The notes under the pieces were generated by a model that was not told the origin of the DNA, did no database searches, and was given only the letters and a program-made list of their open reading frames with translations. DNA of 64,000 nt from Chryseobacterium takakiae (GTDB taxonomy: Bacteria; Bacteroidota; Bacteroidia; Flavobacteriales; Weeksellaceae), in assembly GCF_900129385.1 (NCBI RefSeq), contig NZ_FQVO01000006.1, positions 170,434 through 234,433 on the forward strand, written 5' to 3'. Positions 17,287 to 27,217 of this stretch are shown here, one piece after another. The position numbers were made by a program, and so were the translations under genes. Each line of letters begins with the position of its first letter. Within the stretch, counting starts at the first letter, position 1.

Positions 17287-18964
17287 TACAGAACTGAACA
17301 AATACTCCAAAACCCTTACAAAAGACCCGACTCAGCCTGCAACTCAGGCAATGTTTTACGGAATTGGATTCCAAAAAGAAGATTTCGATAAAGCGCAGAT
17401 CGGAATTGCAAGTATGGGCTACGATGGCAATACCTGCAATATGCATCTTAACAGCCTTGCTGAGATGGTAAAAAAGGGAGTTAAAGAAAAGGACTTGGTG
17501 GGCTTAATGTTTCACACAATAGGAATCAGCGACGGTATGACCAACGGTACCGATGGAATGCGGTATTCTCTGGTAAGCCGAGACATCATTGCGGATTCCA
17601 TCGAAGCTGTATGTGCAGGACAATATTACGATGGGCTGATCACCGTTCCCGGATGCGACAAAAATATGCCTGGTTCCCTTATTGCCATGGCAAGGCTCAA
17701 CCGGCCTTCCATAATGGTATATGGCGGAAGTATTGCTCCCGGACATTACAAAGGGCAGGATCTGAACATCGTTTCTGCTTTTGAAGCTTTGGGAAATAAA
17801 ATTGCCGGAAAAATTTCAGAAGAAGATTTTCAAGGAGTTATTCAAAACTCTTGTCCGAGTGCCGGAGCCTGTGGCGGCATGTACACCGCAAATACTATGG
17901 CTTCTGCTATTGAAGCTTTGGGAATGAGTCTTCCGTATTCCTCTTCCTATCCTGCGCTCAGTCGCGAGAAAAAAGAGGAATGCCGGTTTGCGGGACATTA
18001 CATCAGAATTCTTCTCGAAAAAGACATCAAACCTTCTGATATCATGACACCGAAAGCCTTTGAAAATGCTTTGAGACTGATCATGATTTTAGGCGGAAGC
18101 ACCAATGCAGTACTGCATTTTATCGCCATTGCAAAATCAATAGGATATGATTTGACTTTGGATGATTTTCAGCGTATCAGTGATGAAACGCCGTTTCTGG
18201 CAGACCTCAAACCCAGCGGTAAGTATTTAATGGAAGACCTTCATAAAGTAGGCGGAGTGCCTGCTGTAATGAAATATCTGCTGGATCTGGGATTACTGCA
18301 CGGCGACTGCCTTACAGTTACCGGAAAAACGATTGCTGAAAATCTGGAGCATGTAACTTCCATTATCGAAAGAGATCAGAACATTATCCATGATATCAGA
18401 AATCCTATCAAAGAAACAGGACATATCAGAATATTATATGGAAATCTTGCCGAGAAAGGCTCCGTAGCCAAGATCACCGGTAAAGAAGGAAGCTATTTCA
18501 GGGGAACAGCCATTGTATTTGACGGTGAAAAAGAATTCATCAAAGGAATTGAAGATAAAAAAATTAAAGAAGGAAATGTCGTTGTTATTAAAAACGAAGG
18601 TCCGAAAGGCGCTCCCGGAATGCCGGAAATGCTGAAGCCAACTTCTGCTTTGATGGGCTCCGGCTTAGGAAAAAATGTGGCGCTGATAACAGACGGAAGA
18701 TTCTCCGGAGGAACCCACGGCTTTGTTGTAGGGCATATCACACCCGAAGCATTTGAAGGAGGGCTGATTGGTCTTATACAGGACGGAGACCTTATCGAGC
18801 TGGATGCAGAAAAAAATACCATCCATGCATTGCTCACGGATGAAGAAATTGCAAAAAGAAAAGCCGGTTTTCGTCAGCCTGAATATAAAGTGAAAAGCGG
18901 TGTTCTTTATAAATATGCCAAATCTGTAGCAGATGCTTCGCAGGGTTGTGTAACTGACCTCTAA
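17279..18964 (+). CDS. ilvD: dihydroxy-acid dehydratase
   Basis: IlvD dehydrates 2,3-dihydroxy acids to 2-oxo acids in Ile and Val synthesis, using an iron-sulfur cluster and magnesium. The 561-residue protein shows the three conserved cysteines, Cys53 (GNTCN), Cys126 (PGCDKNMPG) and Cys198 ([12 protein letters not shown]). The C-terminal [19 protein letters not shown] signature is also present. Length is normal. It overlaps ilvE by 8 bp and is 20 bp ahead of ilvB, so it belongs to the same transcript. Confidence 0.97.
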   Translation: MCNTELNKYSKTLTKDPTQPATQAMFYGIGFQKEDFDKAQIGIASMGYDGNTCNMHLNSLAEMVKKGVKEKDLVGLMFHTIGISDGMTNGTDGMRYSLVSRDIIADSIEAVCAGQYYDGLITVPGCDKNMPGSLIAMARLNRPSIMVYGGSIAPGHYKGQDLNIVSAFEALGNKIAGKISEEDFQGVIQNSCPSAGACGGMYTANTMASAIEALGMSLPYSSSYPALSREKKEECRFAGHYIRILLEKDIKPSDIMTPKAFENALRLIMILGGSTNAVLHFIAIAKSIGYDLTLDDFQRISDETPFLADLKPSGKYLMEDLHKVGGVPAVMKYLLDLGLLHGDCLTVTGKTIAENLEHVTSIIERDQNIIHDIRNPIKETGHIRILYGNLAEKGSVAKITGKEGSYFRGTAIVFDGEKEFIKGIEDKKIKEGNVVVIKNEGPKGAPGMPEMLKPTSALMGSGLGKNVALITDGRFSGGTHGFVVGHITPEAFEGGLIGLIQDGDLIELDAEKNTIHALLTDEEIAKRKAGFRQPEYKVKSGVLYKYAKSVADASQGCVTDL

Positions 18965-18984
18965 TCAAATTAAACTGAAATATA

Positions 18985-20724
18985 ATGAATACACTTGAAA
19001 TAAATAAATATAAAGACCCTAAAAGTTCGGGAGCTATTGAAATATCAGGCTCCAAAACAGTTCTGGAAGCTTTATTGCAGGAAAATGTAGATACTGTTTT
19101 CGGATATCCCGGTGGAGCAATCATGCCCATTTATGATGCGTTATACGATTATTCCGAAAAAATAAAACATATTCTGGTTCGTCACGAACAGGGCGCAATC
19201 CATGCTGCGCAGGGATTTGCAAGAGTCTCAGGGAAAACCGGGGTTGTTTTTGCGACAAGTGGTCCCGGAGCCACCAATCTGGTGACCGGTCTGGCAGATG
19301 CCATGATCGACAGTAACCCGGTTGTCTGCATTACAGGGCAGGTTTACGCTTCGTTGTTGGGAACAGATGCATTTCAGGAGACCGATGTGATTAATATTAC
19401 CACACCAGTTACCAAATGGAATTATCAGGTTACCGATGCTAAAGAAATTCCTGAAGCTATTGCCAAAGCATTTTATATTGCAAACACCGGTCGTCCCGGT
19501 CCTGTTTTAATTGATATTACCAAAAATGCACAACTTCAGTTATTCGATTATTCAGGCTATAAAAAATGCACTCATATCCGAAGTTATCGTCCCGAACCCG
19601 AGATCAGGATAGCATATATTGAAAAAGCAGCAGAACTTATCAATAACGCCAAAAAACCATTTGTTCTTTTCGGGCAGGGTGTGATTCTGGGAAAAGCAGA
19701 AGAAGAATTTAAATCTTTTATTGAGAAAGCCAATCTCCCGGCAGCGGCTACCGTAATGGGACTGAGTGCACTGCCTACCCATCACAAATTACACGTAGGA
19801 ATGTTGGGAATGCATGGCAATTATGCTCCCAACGTAATGACGAATGAATGCGATGTATTGATCGCTGTAGGAATGCGGTTTGACGACCGCGTTACCGGAC
19901 GTCTCGATAAATATGCAAAACAGGCAAAAGTAATTCATCTCGATATTGATCCTGCAGAAATTGATAAAAATGTAAAAACAACGGTTCCTGTTTGGGGAGA
20001 CTGTAAAAAAACGCTCCCTTTGCTTACAGCGCTTCTCGTAGAAAACGATCACTCAGATTGGGTAGCAAAATTTCGCGAACTGGAAAAAGAAGAAATAAAA
20101 GAAGTCATCCATAATGAACTTAATCCCACCACAGATGCTATAACGATGGGGGAAGTTATCAAAGTATTAAATGAGCTTACCAAGGGAGAAGCCATTATCA
20201 CGACAGATGTCGGGCAGCATCAGATGGTTGCCTGTCGCTATGTCCGGTATAATCATTCAAAATCCAGCGTGACTTCCGGAGGATTGGGAACAATGGGATT
20301 TGGTTTGCCGGCTGCTATCGGAGCATGGTATGGCGCTCCCGAAAAAACAGTAGTAGCCATTATTGGCGATGGAGGATTTCAGATGACACTTCAGGAGTTG
20401 GGAACCATTATGCAGTTTGGGGCAAAAGTTAAAATTCTCATCCTCAATAATGAGTTTTTGGGAATGGTGAGACAATGGCAGCAATTATTCCACGACAGAC
20501 GTTACTCCTTCGTAAATATCACAAGCCCTGATTTTGTGGCAGTTGCCAAAGGTTATTACATTGATGGTGAGAAAATATCCGAAAGAAAAGATTTAAAATC
20601 CGCTCTTGAAAAAATGCTTAGTCATGATGGGGCATACCTTCTTGAGGTTATGGTGGGAAAAGAAAACAATGTCTTTCCGATGGTGGCGCAGGGAAGCTCA
20701 GTTTCAGAGATCAGACTTAAATAA
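18985..20724 (+). CDS. ilvB: acetolactate synthase, large subunit
   Basis: This thiamine diphosphate enzyme makes acetolactate or acetohydroxybutyrate, the first common step to Val, Leu and Ile. The 579-residue protein has the N-terminal pyrimidine-binding domain with catalytic Glu68 (RHEQGAIHAAQG) and a central FAD-binding region. The C-terminal domain carries the GDGGFQMTLQEL thiamine-diphosphate motif. A leading extension of about 22 residues rich in Lys and Ser precedes the core. The small subunit gene follows after 5 bp. Confidence 0.96.
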   Translation: MNTLEINKYKDPKSSGAIEISGSKTVLEALLQENVDTVFGYPGGAIMPIYDALYDYSEKIKHILVRHEQGAIHAAQGFARVSGKTGVVFATSGPGATNLVTGLADAMIDSNPVVCITGQVYASLLGTDAFQETDVINITTPVTKWNYQVTDAKEIPEAIAKAFYIANTGRPGPVLIDITKNAQLQLFDYSGYKKCTHIRSYRPEPEIRIAYIEKAAELINNAKKPFVLFGQGVILGKAEEEFKSFIEKANLPAAATVMGLSALPTHHKLHVGMLGMHGNYAPNVMTNECDVLIAVGMRFDDRVTGRLDKYAKQAKVIHLDIDPAEIDKNVKTTVPVWGDCKKTLPLLTALLVENDHSDWVAKFRELEKEEIKEVIHNELNPTTDAITMGEVIKVLNELTKGEAIITTDVGQHQMVACRYVRYNHSKSSVTSGGLGTMGFGLPAAIGAWYGAPEKTVVAIIGDGGFQMTLQELGTIMQFGAKVKILILNNEFLGMVRQWQQLFHDRRYSFVNITSPDFVAVAKGYYIDGEKISERKDLKSALEKMLSHDGAYLLEVMVGKENNVFPMVAQGSSVSEIRLK

Positions 20725-20729
20725 AAAAA

Positions 20730-21320
20730 ATGGAAAAACAGGAATTTACCATCACATTATACACTGAAAATTCAGTGGGATTAATCGGGAGAATATCAGG
20801 AATCTTCTCACGGAGAAAAATCAATATCGAGAGTCTGAATACCTCACCCTCAGAAGTGGAAGGCATTCACAGATTCACCATTGTTATCCATGAAAACGAA
20901 GAAGTAGTGCGAAAACTCTGTCGGCAGCTGGAAAAGCAGATCGATGTATTAAAAGCCTATTACAACACAGACGATGAAATTGTATGGCAGGAACAGGCAC
21001 TTTATAAAGTACCCGCAGATGTGGTAACCGAAAAAGTATACGTAGAACGGCTGCTTCGTCAGTATGGCGCATCCACCGTAGTAATCCGTCAGGATTATAT
21101 CGTGTTTGAAACAGCAGGACATCGTGAAGAAATAGACAGATTAACCGAAGAACTTAACAAATACGGTCTCATAGAATTCGTGCGTGGCGCCAGAATCGCT
21201 ATCATTAAAAACAGTGCGGGAATCCACGAAAAAGTCCTTCAGTTTGAAAACCGGGATCCGTCTCCGCATATTGTAGAGAATGAATATCTTGATAAACGGG
21301 ATGATGTTTTTACCATGTAA
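20730..21320 (+). CDS. ilvN: acetolactate synthase, small regulatory subunit
   Basis: The small subunit activates the large subunit and usually confers valine feedback. At 196 residues it has an N-terminal ACT domain (ITLYTENSVGLIGRISGIFSRR, residues 6-27) and a C-terminal ALS_ss_C-like half that includes ETAGHREEIDRL and a second regulatory fold. It is slightly longer than the E. coli IlvN and closer to the IlvH class. It ends 152 bp ahead of ilvC. Confidence 0.94.
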   Translation: MEKQEFTITLYTENSVGLIGRISGIFSRRKINIESLNTSPSEVEGIHRFTIVIHENEEVVRKLCRQLEKQIDVLKAYYNTDDEIVWQEQALYKVPADVVTEKVYVERLLRQYGASTVVIRQDYIVFETAGHREEIDRLTEELNKYGLIEFVRGARIAIIKNSAGIHEKVLQFENRDPSPHIVENEYLDKRDDVFTM

Positions 21321-21472
21321 AAGATCAGTCAAAACATTCAAATCCCGAAATTGAAATACAATGTTTTATTGTTTCAAAAAATATTCAAAACAAAACCTAA
21401 ATAAAAACATTAATCCTGAAAAGTAGTTACAGTAAACATTTTACCGAATACTTTTTACATTTTACTTAAAAT

Positions 21473-22954
21473 ATGGAAAATTACTTCAATACCTTATCCC
21501 TAAGAGAACAGCTGCATCAGCTTGGACAGGCAGAATTTATGGACAGTACAGAGTTTTCCGATGGGGTAGCAGCCTTAAAAGGGAAAAAAATAACAATCAT
21601 AGGATGTGGCGCTCAGGGACTTAATCAGGGGCTTAACCTAAGAGACAGCGGACTCGATGTTTCTTACGCGCTCAGAAAAGAAGCCATCGACGAAAAAAGA
21701 GATTCCTGGAAAAATGCCACAGAAAACGGCTTTCATGTAGGAACTTATCAGGAGCTCATTCCCACGGCAGATTTAGTAATCAATTTAACCCCTGATAAAC
21801 AGCATACTTCCGTTATCAACACCGTACAGCCACTCATGAAAGAAGGCGCCACGTTGTCCTATTCCCACGGTTTCAATATAGTGGAAGAAGGAATGCAGAT
21901 CCGTAAAGATCTTACCGTAATCATGGTAGCACCGAAATGTCCCGGTTCCGAAGTCCGTGCAGAATACCTACGTGGTTTTGGAGTACCTACACTTATTGCC
22001 GTACATCCCGAAAATGATCCTCAGGGAAAAGGATGGGCAGAAGCGAAAGCTTACTGTGTTGGAACTGGCGGACATAAAGCAGGAGTACTAAAATCATCCT
22101 TTGTGGCAGAAGTTAAATCTGATCTTATGGGAGAACAAACAATCTTGTGCGGACTTTTGCAGACCGGTTCTATTCTTTCCTTCGACAAAATGGTAGAAAA
22201 AGGCATTGATGCAGGATATGCTTCCAAGCTCGTTCAGTATGGCGTTGAAGTCATCACGGAAGCCCTGAAACACGGCGGTGTTAGCGGAATGTTAGACCGT
22301 CTTTCCAATCCGGCAAAAATAAAAGCATTTGAACTTTCCGAAGAGTTGAAGGACATTATGCGACCGCTTTTCCAGAAACACCAGGACGATATCATCTCCG
22401 GAGAATTCTCCAAAACCATGATGGAAGACTGGGCAAACGGGGACACCAGTCTTTTGAAATGGAGGGCGGAAACAGGCGAAACGGCTTTTGAAAAAACACC
22501 CGCGGCAGATATAAAAATTTCGGAGCAGGAGTATTTCGACCATTATCTGCTCATGTCAGCTTTCATAAGAGCCGGCGTAGAACTGGCTTTTGAAACCATG
22601 ATAGAGGCAGGGATAAAACCGGAATCGGCTTATTACGAATCCCTGCACGAAGTACCGCTGATTGCCAATACCATTGCAAGAAAAAAACTGTTCGAGATGA
22701 ACCGCGTGATTTCCGATACCGCAGAATATGGATGCTACCTCTTCGATCAGGCCTGTAAACCTTTACTGGCAGACTTTATGAAAAAAGTAGATACCGATTT
22801 GGTAGGGAAGAACTTCAACGAAGGAAAAGACACAGCAGTAGACAATGCGCAGCTGGTTCGCGTTAACGACATTCTGAGAAATCATCCTGTGGAAATTGTC
22901 GGCAGAACACTTCGTCAGGCAATGACGGCTATGAAATCCATTAAAACCGCATAA
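21473..22954 (+). CDS. ilvC: ketol-acid reductoisomerase, long class II form
   Basis: IlvC isomerises and reduces acetolactate with NADPH. The 493-residue length and the second knotted C-terminal domain show the class II type, as in enteric bacteria, rather than the shorter class I. The Rossmann motif [19 protein letters not shown] is at about residues 42-60. Acidic metal ligands are expected in the two related C-terminal knots (e.g. [10 protein letters not shown] and [22 protein letters not shown]). The 152-bp gap to ilvN holds AT-rich DNA with no clear promoter. Confidence 0.96.
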   Translation: MENYFNTLSLREQLHQLGQAEFMDSTEFSDGVAALKGKKITIIGCGAQGLNQGLNLRDSGLDVSYALRKEAIDEKRDSWKNATENGFHVGTYQELIPTADLVINLTPDKQHTSVINTVQPLMKEGATLSYSHGFNIVEEGMQIRKDLTVIMVAPKCPGSEVRAEYLRGFGVPTLIAVHPENDPQGKGWAEAKAYCVGTGGHKAGVLKSSFVAEVKSDLMGEQTILCGLLQTGSILSFDKMVEKGIDAGYASKLVQYGVEVITEALKHGGVSGMLDRLSNPAKIKAFELSEELKDIMRPLFQKHQDDIISGEFSKTMMEDWANGDTSLLKWRAETGETAFEKTPAADIKISEQEYFDHYLLMSAFIRAGVELAFETMIEAGIKPESAYYESLHEVPLIANTIARKKLFEMNRVISDTAEYGCYLFDQACKPLLADFMKKVDTDLVGKNFNEGKDTAVDNAQLVRVNDILRNHPVEIVGRTLRQAMTAMKSIKTA

Positions 22955-22960
22955 AATTTT

Positions 22961-23045
22961 TTTGGGCAGCTATTTCCGCCCTCCGTTCCCGCTTTTTTCT
23001 TTTCCGAAAAAGAAAAAGAGCTCCACTCAGGTCGGGCTGCGGCAG
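22961..23045. repeat. extragenic repeat-like element between ilvC and ilvA
   Basis: The element opens with GGGCAGCTATTTCCGCCC, contains an imperfect T-rich/A-rich hairpin around CTTTTCCGAAAAAG, and ends with CAGGTCGGGCTGC. It is more GC-rich than the adjacent spacers, and its ends can pair (GCAGC / GGGCTGC, partly). From memory, similar sequences recur between genes in Chryseobacterium-type genomes. It is not obviously a simple terminator. Confidence 0.5.
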
Positions 23046-23090
23046 ATTGCTGCTTCAGGGAATAAAGATCATAAAGAATCATTAAAATAA

Positions 23091-24359
23091 ATGAAGATGA
23101 ATAATACCCTCACATTTCCCACACTGGAATCCATCATACAGGCCGGAAAAAGTATCGAAAATGTAGTGAATTACACGCCTTTGCAATATAACGCTCGTTT
23201 GTCGGAGAAATTTGGCGCGCATATTTACCTTAAAAGAGAAGATTTACAGCCGGTACGATCTTACAAATTAAGAGGCGCTTATCACAAAATAAAAAGTCTT
23301 TTCAATGAAGGTAAAACTTCAGAAGGAATAGTTTGTGCAAGCGCAGGGAACCATGCTCAGGGTGTAGCTTTTTCATGTAAACAGCTGCAGATTAAAGGGA
23401 CGATTTTTATGCCGGTCACAACCCCGAAACAAAAGCTGGAGCAGGTAGAGATGTTTGGCGGTCATTTTGTAGAGATCAAACTCTTCGGAGATACTTTTGA
23501 CGCATCGAAAAACGCCGCTTTGGATTTTGCAGAAACTTTCGGTGCAGCCTTTATACATCCTTTTGATGATGTCCAGATTATTGAAGGGCAGGCAACGGTA
23601 GCACTCGAAATTCTAGGACAGCAAAAAGAAGCAATGGACTTTGTTTTTATACCCATTGGTGGAGGTGGCCTCGCTTCAGGAATTTCCACAGTATTCAAAG
23701 AATTGTCGGCAGAAACAAGACTGATCGGAGTAGAGCCCAAAGGGGCGCCATCTATGAAAATATCCATAGAAAATAAAATCAATACGGAACTTCCTGAAAT
23801 TGATCGCTTTGTAGATGGAGCTGCTGTAAAAAAAGTAGGGGATTTAACATTTGAGATTTGCAGAAATACACTATCCGAATGTATTTCCGTAGATGAAGGA
23901 AAGATTTGTAATACCATTCTTCAGCTTTATAATAAAGACGCTGTCGTGCTGGAACCCGCCGGAGCTTTGTCAATTTCAGCATTAGACCAATTCCGAAACC
24001 GGATAAAAGGTAAAAATGTAGTATGCATCGTAAGCGGAAGCAATAATGATATCACAAGAATGGAGGAAATTAAAGAACGCGCTTTGCTCTACAATGGTCT
24101 TAAACATTACTTTATGGTAAAATTTCCACAGCGTCCGGGTGCTCTTAAAGATTTTGTCCTTAATGTGTTAGGAGTAAATGATGATATCACCCATTTTGAA
24201 TATACAAAGAAAAACTCCAGAGAAACAGCTTTGGCGATTGTCGGAATCGAGCTTTCCGATCCTTCGGATTTTGAAGGGCTCAGGCAGAGAATGCAGGCCC
24301 TGGATTATCTTGAATCTTATCTCAATGAAAACCCCGATGTTCTCAATATGCTTGTGTAA
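23091..24359 (+). CDS. ilvA: threonine dehydratase (threonine deaminase)
   Basis: IlvA makes 2-oxobutanoate, the committed step to isoleucine. The 422-residue PLP enzyme has Lys59 in the RSYKLRGA motif, the glycine-rich PLP loop (FIPIGGGGLASG, about residue 184-195), and a single C-terminal ACT-like regulatory domain from about residue 335. This is the shorter single-regulatory-domain form. A second ATG two codons later (23097) is equally possible as the start. The extragenic repeat lies between it and ilvC, so it may not share all the operon transcript. Confidence 0.95.
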   Translation: MKMNNTLTFPTLESIIQAGKSIENVVNYTPLQYNARLSEKFGAHIYLKREDLQPVRSYKLRGAYHKIKSLFNEGKTSEGIVCASAGNHAQGVAFSCKQLQIKGTIFMPVTTPKQKLEQVEMFGGHFVEIKLFGDTFDASKNAALDFAETFGAAFIHPFDDVQIIEGQATVALEILGQQKEAMDFVFIPIGGGGLASGISTVFKELSAETRLIGVEPKGAPSMKISIENKINTELPEIDRFVDGAAVKKVGDLTFEICRNTLSECISVDEGKICNTILQLYNKDAVVLEPAGALSISALDQFRNRIKGKNVVCIVSGSNNDITRMEEIKERALLYNGLKHYFMVKFPQRPGALKDFVLNVLGVNDDITHFEYTKKNSRETALAIVGIELSDPSDFEGLRQRMQALDYLESYLNENPDVLNMLV

Positions 24360-24437
24360 GATTAAAAATGATAATCCGATGAAAGACTGATTTTGACGTT
24401 CTTACCTTACATCAATATTTTAACGTTTTATTGAATG

Positions 24438-24445
24438 TACATTTG
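24438..24445 (+). promoter_or_regulatory. -7 promoter box for the pirin gene
   Basis: TACATTTG matches TAnnTTTG. It overlaps an upstream in-frame ATG at 24435, which would therefore lie outside the transcript. This supports the ATG at 24465 as the true start. Confidence 0.65.
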
Positions 24446-24464
24446 TATCATAAATAAGAACAAC

Positions 24465-25193
24465 ATGAAAACAGTATATCATAAAGCAGATACAAGAGGC
24501 CACGCCAATCATGGATGGCTAAACAGCTATCATACATTCAGCTTTGCCAATTACCAGAATCGGGAAAGAACACATTTTGGTGTACTGAGAGTGCTGAATG
24601 ATGACACCGTGACGCAGGGAATGGGTTTCGGGACACACCCGCACAGAGATATGGAAATCATTTCAATTCCGCTCGAAGGAGATCTGGAACATAAAGACTC
24701 CATGGGAACTACGGCGGTCATCAAAAAAGGAGAAATACAGGTGATGAGTGCCGGAACGGGTGTCATGCACAGCGAATACAACAAAAATAAAGACCAGGCG
24801 GTAAAATTTTTACAGATCTGGGTGTTCCCGAGAGAAACCGGTGTTGAGCCAAGATACGATCAGAAAAGTATTAAAGAAGGCGAAAAAATCAACGGTTTCC
24901 AGCAGATTCTGTCTCCCGATAAAAATGACGACGGAGTATGGATTCATCAGGATGCATGGTTCAATCTGGGAAAATTTACCCAGGGAAACGGTAAAAATTA
25001 TATGTTTCATAAAAAAGAAAACGGAGTCTATGCCTTTGTGTTAAAAGGAAGTGCTAAAATCGGCGATCGGATTTTAAATGAAAGAGACGGGCTTGGAATC
25101 TGGGATACCCAAAGTTTCAACGTTGAAGCCATCGAAGACACAGAAATCCTTTTAATGGAAGTTCCAATGGAATTGCCCCATTATTTGAAATAA
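24465..25193 (+). CDS. pirin-family bicupin protein
   Basis: The 242-residue protein begins MKTVYHKADTRGHANHGWL and shows the pirin metal-binding signature: HFGVLRVLNDDTV, GFGTHPHRDMEI and the later SAGTGVMHSEYN. The first cupin domain thus carries His, His, His and Glu ligands. A second, degenerate cupin occupies the C-terminal half. Some pirins are quercetinases or transcription co-factors; the function here is unknown. The start at 24465 was preferred over 24435 because the latter lies in the -7 box. Confidence 0.92.
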   Translation: MKTVYHKADTRGHANHGWLNSYHTFSFANYQNRERTHFGVLRVLNDDTVTQGMGFGTHPHRDMEIISIPLEGDLEHKDSMGTTAVIKKGEIQVMSAGTGVMHSEYNKNKDQAVKFLQIWVFPRETGVEPRYDQKSIKEGEKINGFQQILSPDKNDDGVWIHQDAWFNLGKFTQGNGKNYMFHKKENGVYAFVLKGSAKIGDRILNERDGLGIWDTQSFNVEAIEDTEILLMEVPMELPHYLK

Positions 25194-25270
25194 ACAATTA
25201 ATTTTGCAGCGTCAGGTTGATATCATTGAAGGAATTACAATAAAAAATGAAATGATTCCGATCTGTAAAC

Positions 25271-25378
25271 AACGAAGTGGTTCAATATAAATAGCCATGG
25301 GTGAAACCCTGGGAAGAAATGACATAACATCAACGAACCGCGAAGTGGTTCAATTTAAATAAAAATGGGGAATCCCAT
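25271..25378. repeat. two copies of a two-hairpin repeat with GAA loops
   Basis: Copy 1 has an AACGAAGTGGTTC-type first hairpin (degenerate left arm) and a second hairpin with GGGT-GAA-ACCC at 25299-25309. Copy 2 has GAACCGC-GAA-GTGGTTC at 25335-25351 and ATGGG-GAAT-CCCAT at 25365-25378. The hairpins in each copy are separated by 11-13 A/T-rich nt. The same architecture appears with other arm sequences at 28291-28470 and 31647-31692. Confidence 0.7.
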
Positions 25379-25406
25379 AAAGAAAACAAAAGAAAATTAA
25401 AAATAA

Positions 25407-25940
25407 ATGAAAATTTTAGCAATAGCAGGAAGCAATTCCGAAACATCTATCAATAAACTTTTAGTGACTTATGCAGCTTCACTTATTCAGAATGCAGAAG
25501 TGGAAGTTGTAGACATGAACGAATTTGAAATGCCAATCTACAAGCACCAGCGTGAAGTGGAAAGTGGTGTTCCGCAGGAAGCAAAAAATTTCGCTGCGAA
25601 AATTGATGCGGCAGATATGCTTATCATTTCTTTATCAGAACATAACGGAACCTATTCTTCAGCGTTTAAAAATGTATTCGACTGGACTTCCAGAATCAAA
25701 GACCGAGCAGTGTGGAATGAAAAACCAATGCTGTTGATGGCAACGGCTCCGGGAGCCAGAGGCGGATTAGGTGTTTTGGAAGCAGCAGAAAAACGTTTCC
25801 CGCTTCACGGAGGAAATATTGTAGATACTTTTACCCTTCCTTTCTTTAATGATAATTTCGACAAGTCGGCTCAAAAAATTTCTAATGAAGAGAAAGACAG
25901 CGAATTGAAGGAAAAAATTGCAAAAATTTCCGCAGTATAA
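25407..25940 (+). CDS. NAD(P)H-dependent FMN reductase-family protein
   Basis: The 177-residue flavodoxin-like protein starts with MKILAIAGSNSETSINKLL, the phosphate-binding loop of NADPH-dependent FMN and azo reductases. It contains a central SLSEHNGTYSSAFKNVFDWTSR block, which binds the flavin ring, and ends as a short two-layer fold. Members reduce FMN, quinones or azo dyes. The specific substrate cannot be read from sequence. It follows the two-hairpin repeats and precedes the small-RNA cassette near purM. Confidence 0.9.
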   Translation: MKILAIAGSNSETSINKLLVTYAASLIQNAEVEVVDMNEFEMPIYKHQREVESGVPQEAKNFAAKIDAADMLIISLSEHNGTYSSAFKNVFDWTSRIKDRAVWNEKPMLLMATAPGARGGLGVLEAAEKRFPLHGGNIVDTFTLPFFNDNFDKSAQKISNEEKDSELKEKIAKISAV

Positions 25941-25959
25941 ATTATCCTTTAAAAATAGA

Positions 25960-25990
25960 TTTGAATATTAATTTAAAATTAATATCTTTG
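25960..25990 (+). promoter_or_regulatory. consensus promoter ahead of the purM-proximal cassette
   Basis: TTTG at 25960-25963, a 19-nt spacer and TATCTTTG at 25983-25990 fit the Bacteroidota promoter consensus in all defined bases. The predicted start of transcription is about 25994-25997, directly ahead of a 24-codon frame and a terminator. Confidence 0.8.
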
Positions 25991-26005
25991 CAAAAAGAAA
26001 AAAAG

Positions 26006-26080
26006 ATGAATATTCAGACCACTTTTAAAGAATGTTTCTCCAAGAAAGGGAATGTTGTGGGCTCTGAAATTCTGAGATAA
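26006..26080 (+). CDS. small ORF (24 residues) in the purM leader
   Basis: ATG at 26006 opens a frame that reads MNIQTTFKECFSKKGNV followed by VGSEILR and a TAA at 26078-26080. It lies between a consensus promoter and a terminator and could be a leader peptide. It has no strong run of any one amino acid, so classical attenuation by amino acid supply is not suggested. It may also be non-translated. Confidence 0.45.
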   Translation: MNIQTTFKECFSKKGNVVGSEILR

Positions 26081-26087
26081 TACAACG

Positions 26088-26119
26088 GCCGATAATCTAC
26101 TAAGATTGTCGGCTTTTTT
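26088..26119 (+). terminator. strong intrinsic terminator ahead of purM
   Basis: GCCGATAATCT and AGATTGTCGGC form an 11-bp stem (one G-U pair) with a 4-nt loop, followed by six T. It would end the transcript from the 25960 promoter after about 125 nt, 105 bp before purM. Confidence 0.88.
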
Positions 26120-26224
26120 ATTTTCGAAATTTAAATTTAAACATAGAAATAAATTGTGCCATTTTAGCACATTAACAATTAAAATCATTGTTAAATTGTT
26201 AAACTGATACACTTACATAATAAT

Positions 26225-27217
26225 ATGAGCAACACATACAAATCAGCAGGAGTAGACAAAGAGGAAGGATACAAAACCGTTGACAAAATCAAAAAAGCGG
26301 TTGGCGAAACCCATAATTCCAATGTATTGAATCATTTGGGAAGTTTTGGTGCTTTTTATGAAATTGGAGGATACAAAAATCCAGTCCTCGTTTCCGGAAC
26401 CGATGGGGTGGGAACAAAGCTTAAAGTAGCTTTAGACTCGAAAAAATACGATTCTATCGGGGTAGACTGTTTCGCAATGTGCGCCAATGATATCCTTTGT
26501 CATGGTGCAAAGCCTTTGTTTTTCCTGGATTACCTGGCTTGCGGAAAACTTGATTCCGAAATTGCTGCAGAAATTGTTTTAGGAATGGTAGAAGCATGCA
26601 AAGATAACAACTGTGCACTGATTGGCGGAGAAACTGCCGAAATGCCGGGAATGTACCAGCCGGGAGATTATGATGTGGCAGGTTTTTGCGTAGGAATTGT
26701 TGAAAAAGATCAGATCATTGACGGATCCGATATAAAACCAGGAAATAAAATTATTGCTCTCCCAAGTTCAGGATTCCATTCAAACGGATTTTCTTTGGTA
26801 AGAAAAGTATTCCCTGATTTCAACGAAGAATTCGAAGGAAAACCTTTATATGAAACACTTTTGGTTCCTACAAGATTGTACTACAAAGATATTCATAAAG
26901 TTCTTGAAGAAGTAAAAGTTTGCGGTATTGCCCACATTACCGGAGGCGGATTATATGAAAATATTCCGAGAATTATTGGCGAAGGATTATGCGCATCCAT
27001 CGATGCTTCAAAAATCCAGATTCCAAGCATCATGCTGGAATTGGAAAAAAGAGGTGGCGTTGCCCGTGAAGAAATGTTTGGAACCTTCAACATGGGGGTA
27101 GGAATGATCGTTGTGGTAGATGCGGAACATGCAGAAAAAGTATTACACCTTTTGGATGATGCTTACGAAATCGGAGAAATTACAGAAGCAAACGAAAAAA
27201 TCAAATTATCATTTTAA
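26225..27217 (+). CDS. purM: phosphoribosylformylglycinamidine cyclo-ligase (AIR synthetase)
   Basis: PurM closes the imidazole ring, making AIR from FGAM and ATP. The 330-residue protein shows the family motifs: the early VLVSGTDGVGTKLK segment, GVDCFAMCANDILCHGAKPLFFLDYLA, the ALIGGETAEMPGMY block and the C-terminal HITGGGLYENIPRI. Length is normal. The first of a run of late purine genes. It lies behind a promoter/terminator cassette, so it either needs readthrough or an unrecognised promoter in the 105-bp gap. Confidence 0.97.
   Translation: MSNTYKSAGVDKEEGYKTVDKIKKAVGETHNSNVLNHLGSFGAFYEIGGYKNPVLVSGTDGVGTKLKVALDSKKYDSIGVDCFAMCANDILCHGAKPLFFLDYLACGKLDSEIAAEIVLGMVEACKDNNCALIGGETAEMPGMYQPGDYDVAGFCVGIVEKDQIIDGSDIKPGNKIIALPSSGFHSNGFSLVRKVFPDFNEEFEGKPLYETLLVPTRLYYKDIHKVLEEVKVCGIAHITGGGLYENIPRIIGEGLCASIDASKIQIPSIMLELEKRGGVAREEMFGTFNMGVGMIVVVDAEHAEKVLHLLDDAYEIGEITEANEKIKLSF

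Noticed and set aside
23462..23917. 151-codon frame antisense to ilvA
   Set aside because: It lies fully inside ilvA, and its Ser/Pro-rich composition is that of a shadow frame.
24435..24464. Upstream ATG extending the pirin gene by ten codons
   Set aside because: The codon lies within the -7 box at 24438-24445, so it would not be in the transcript.
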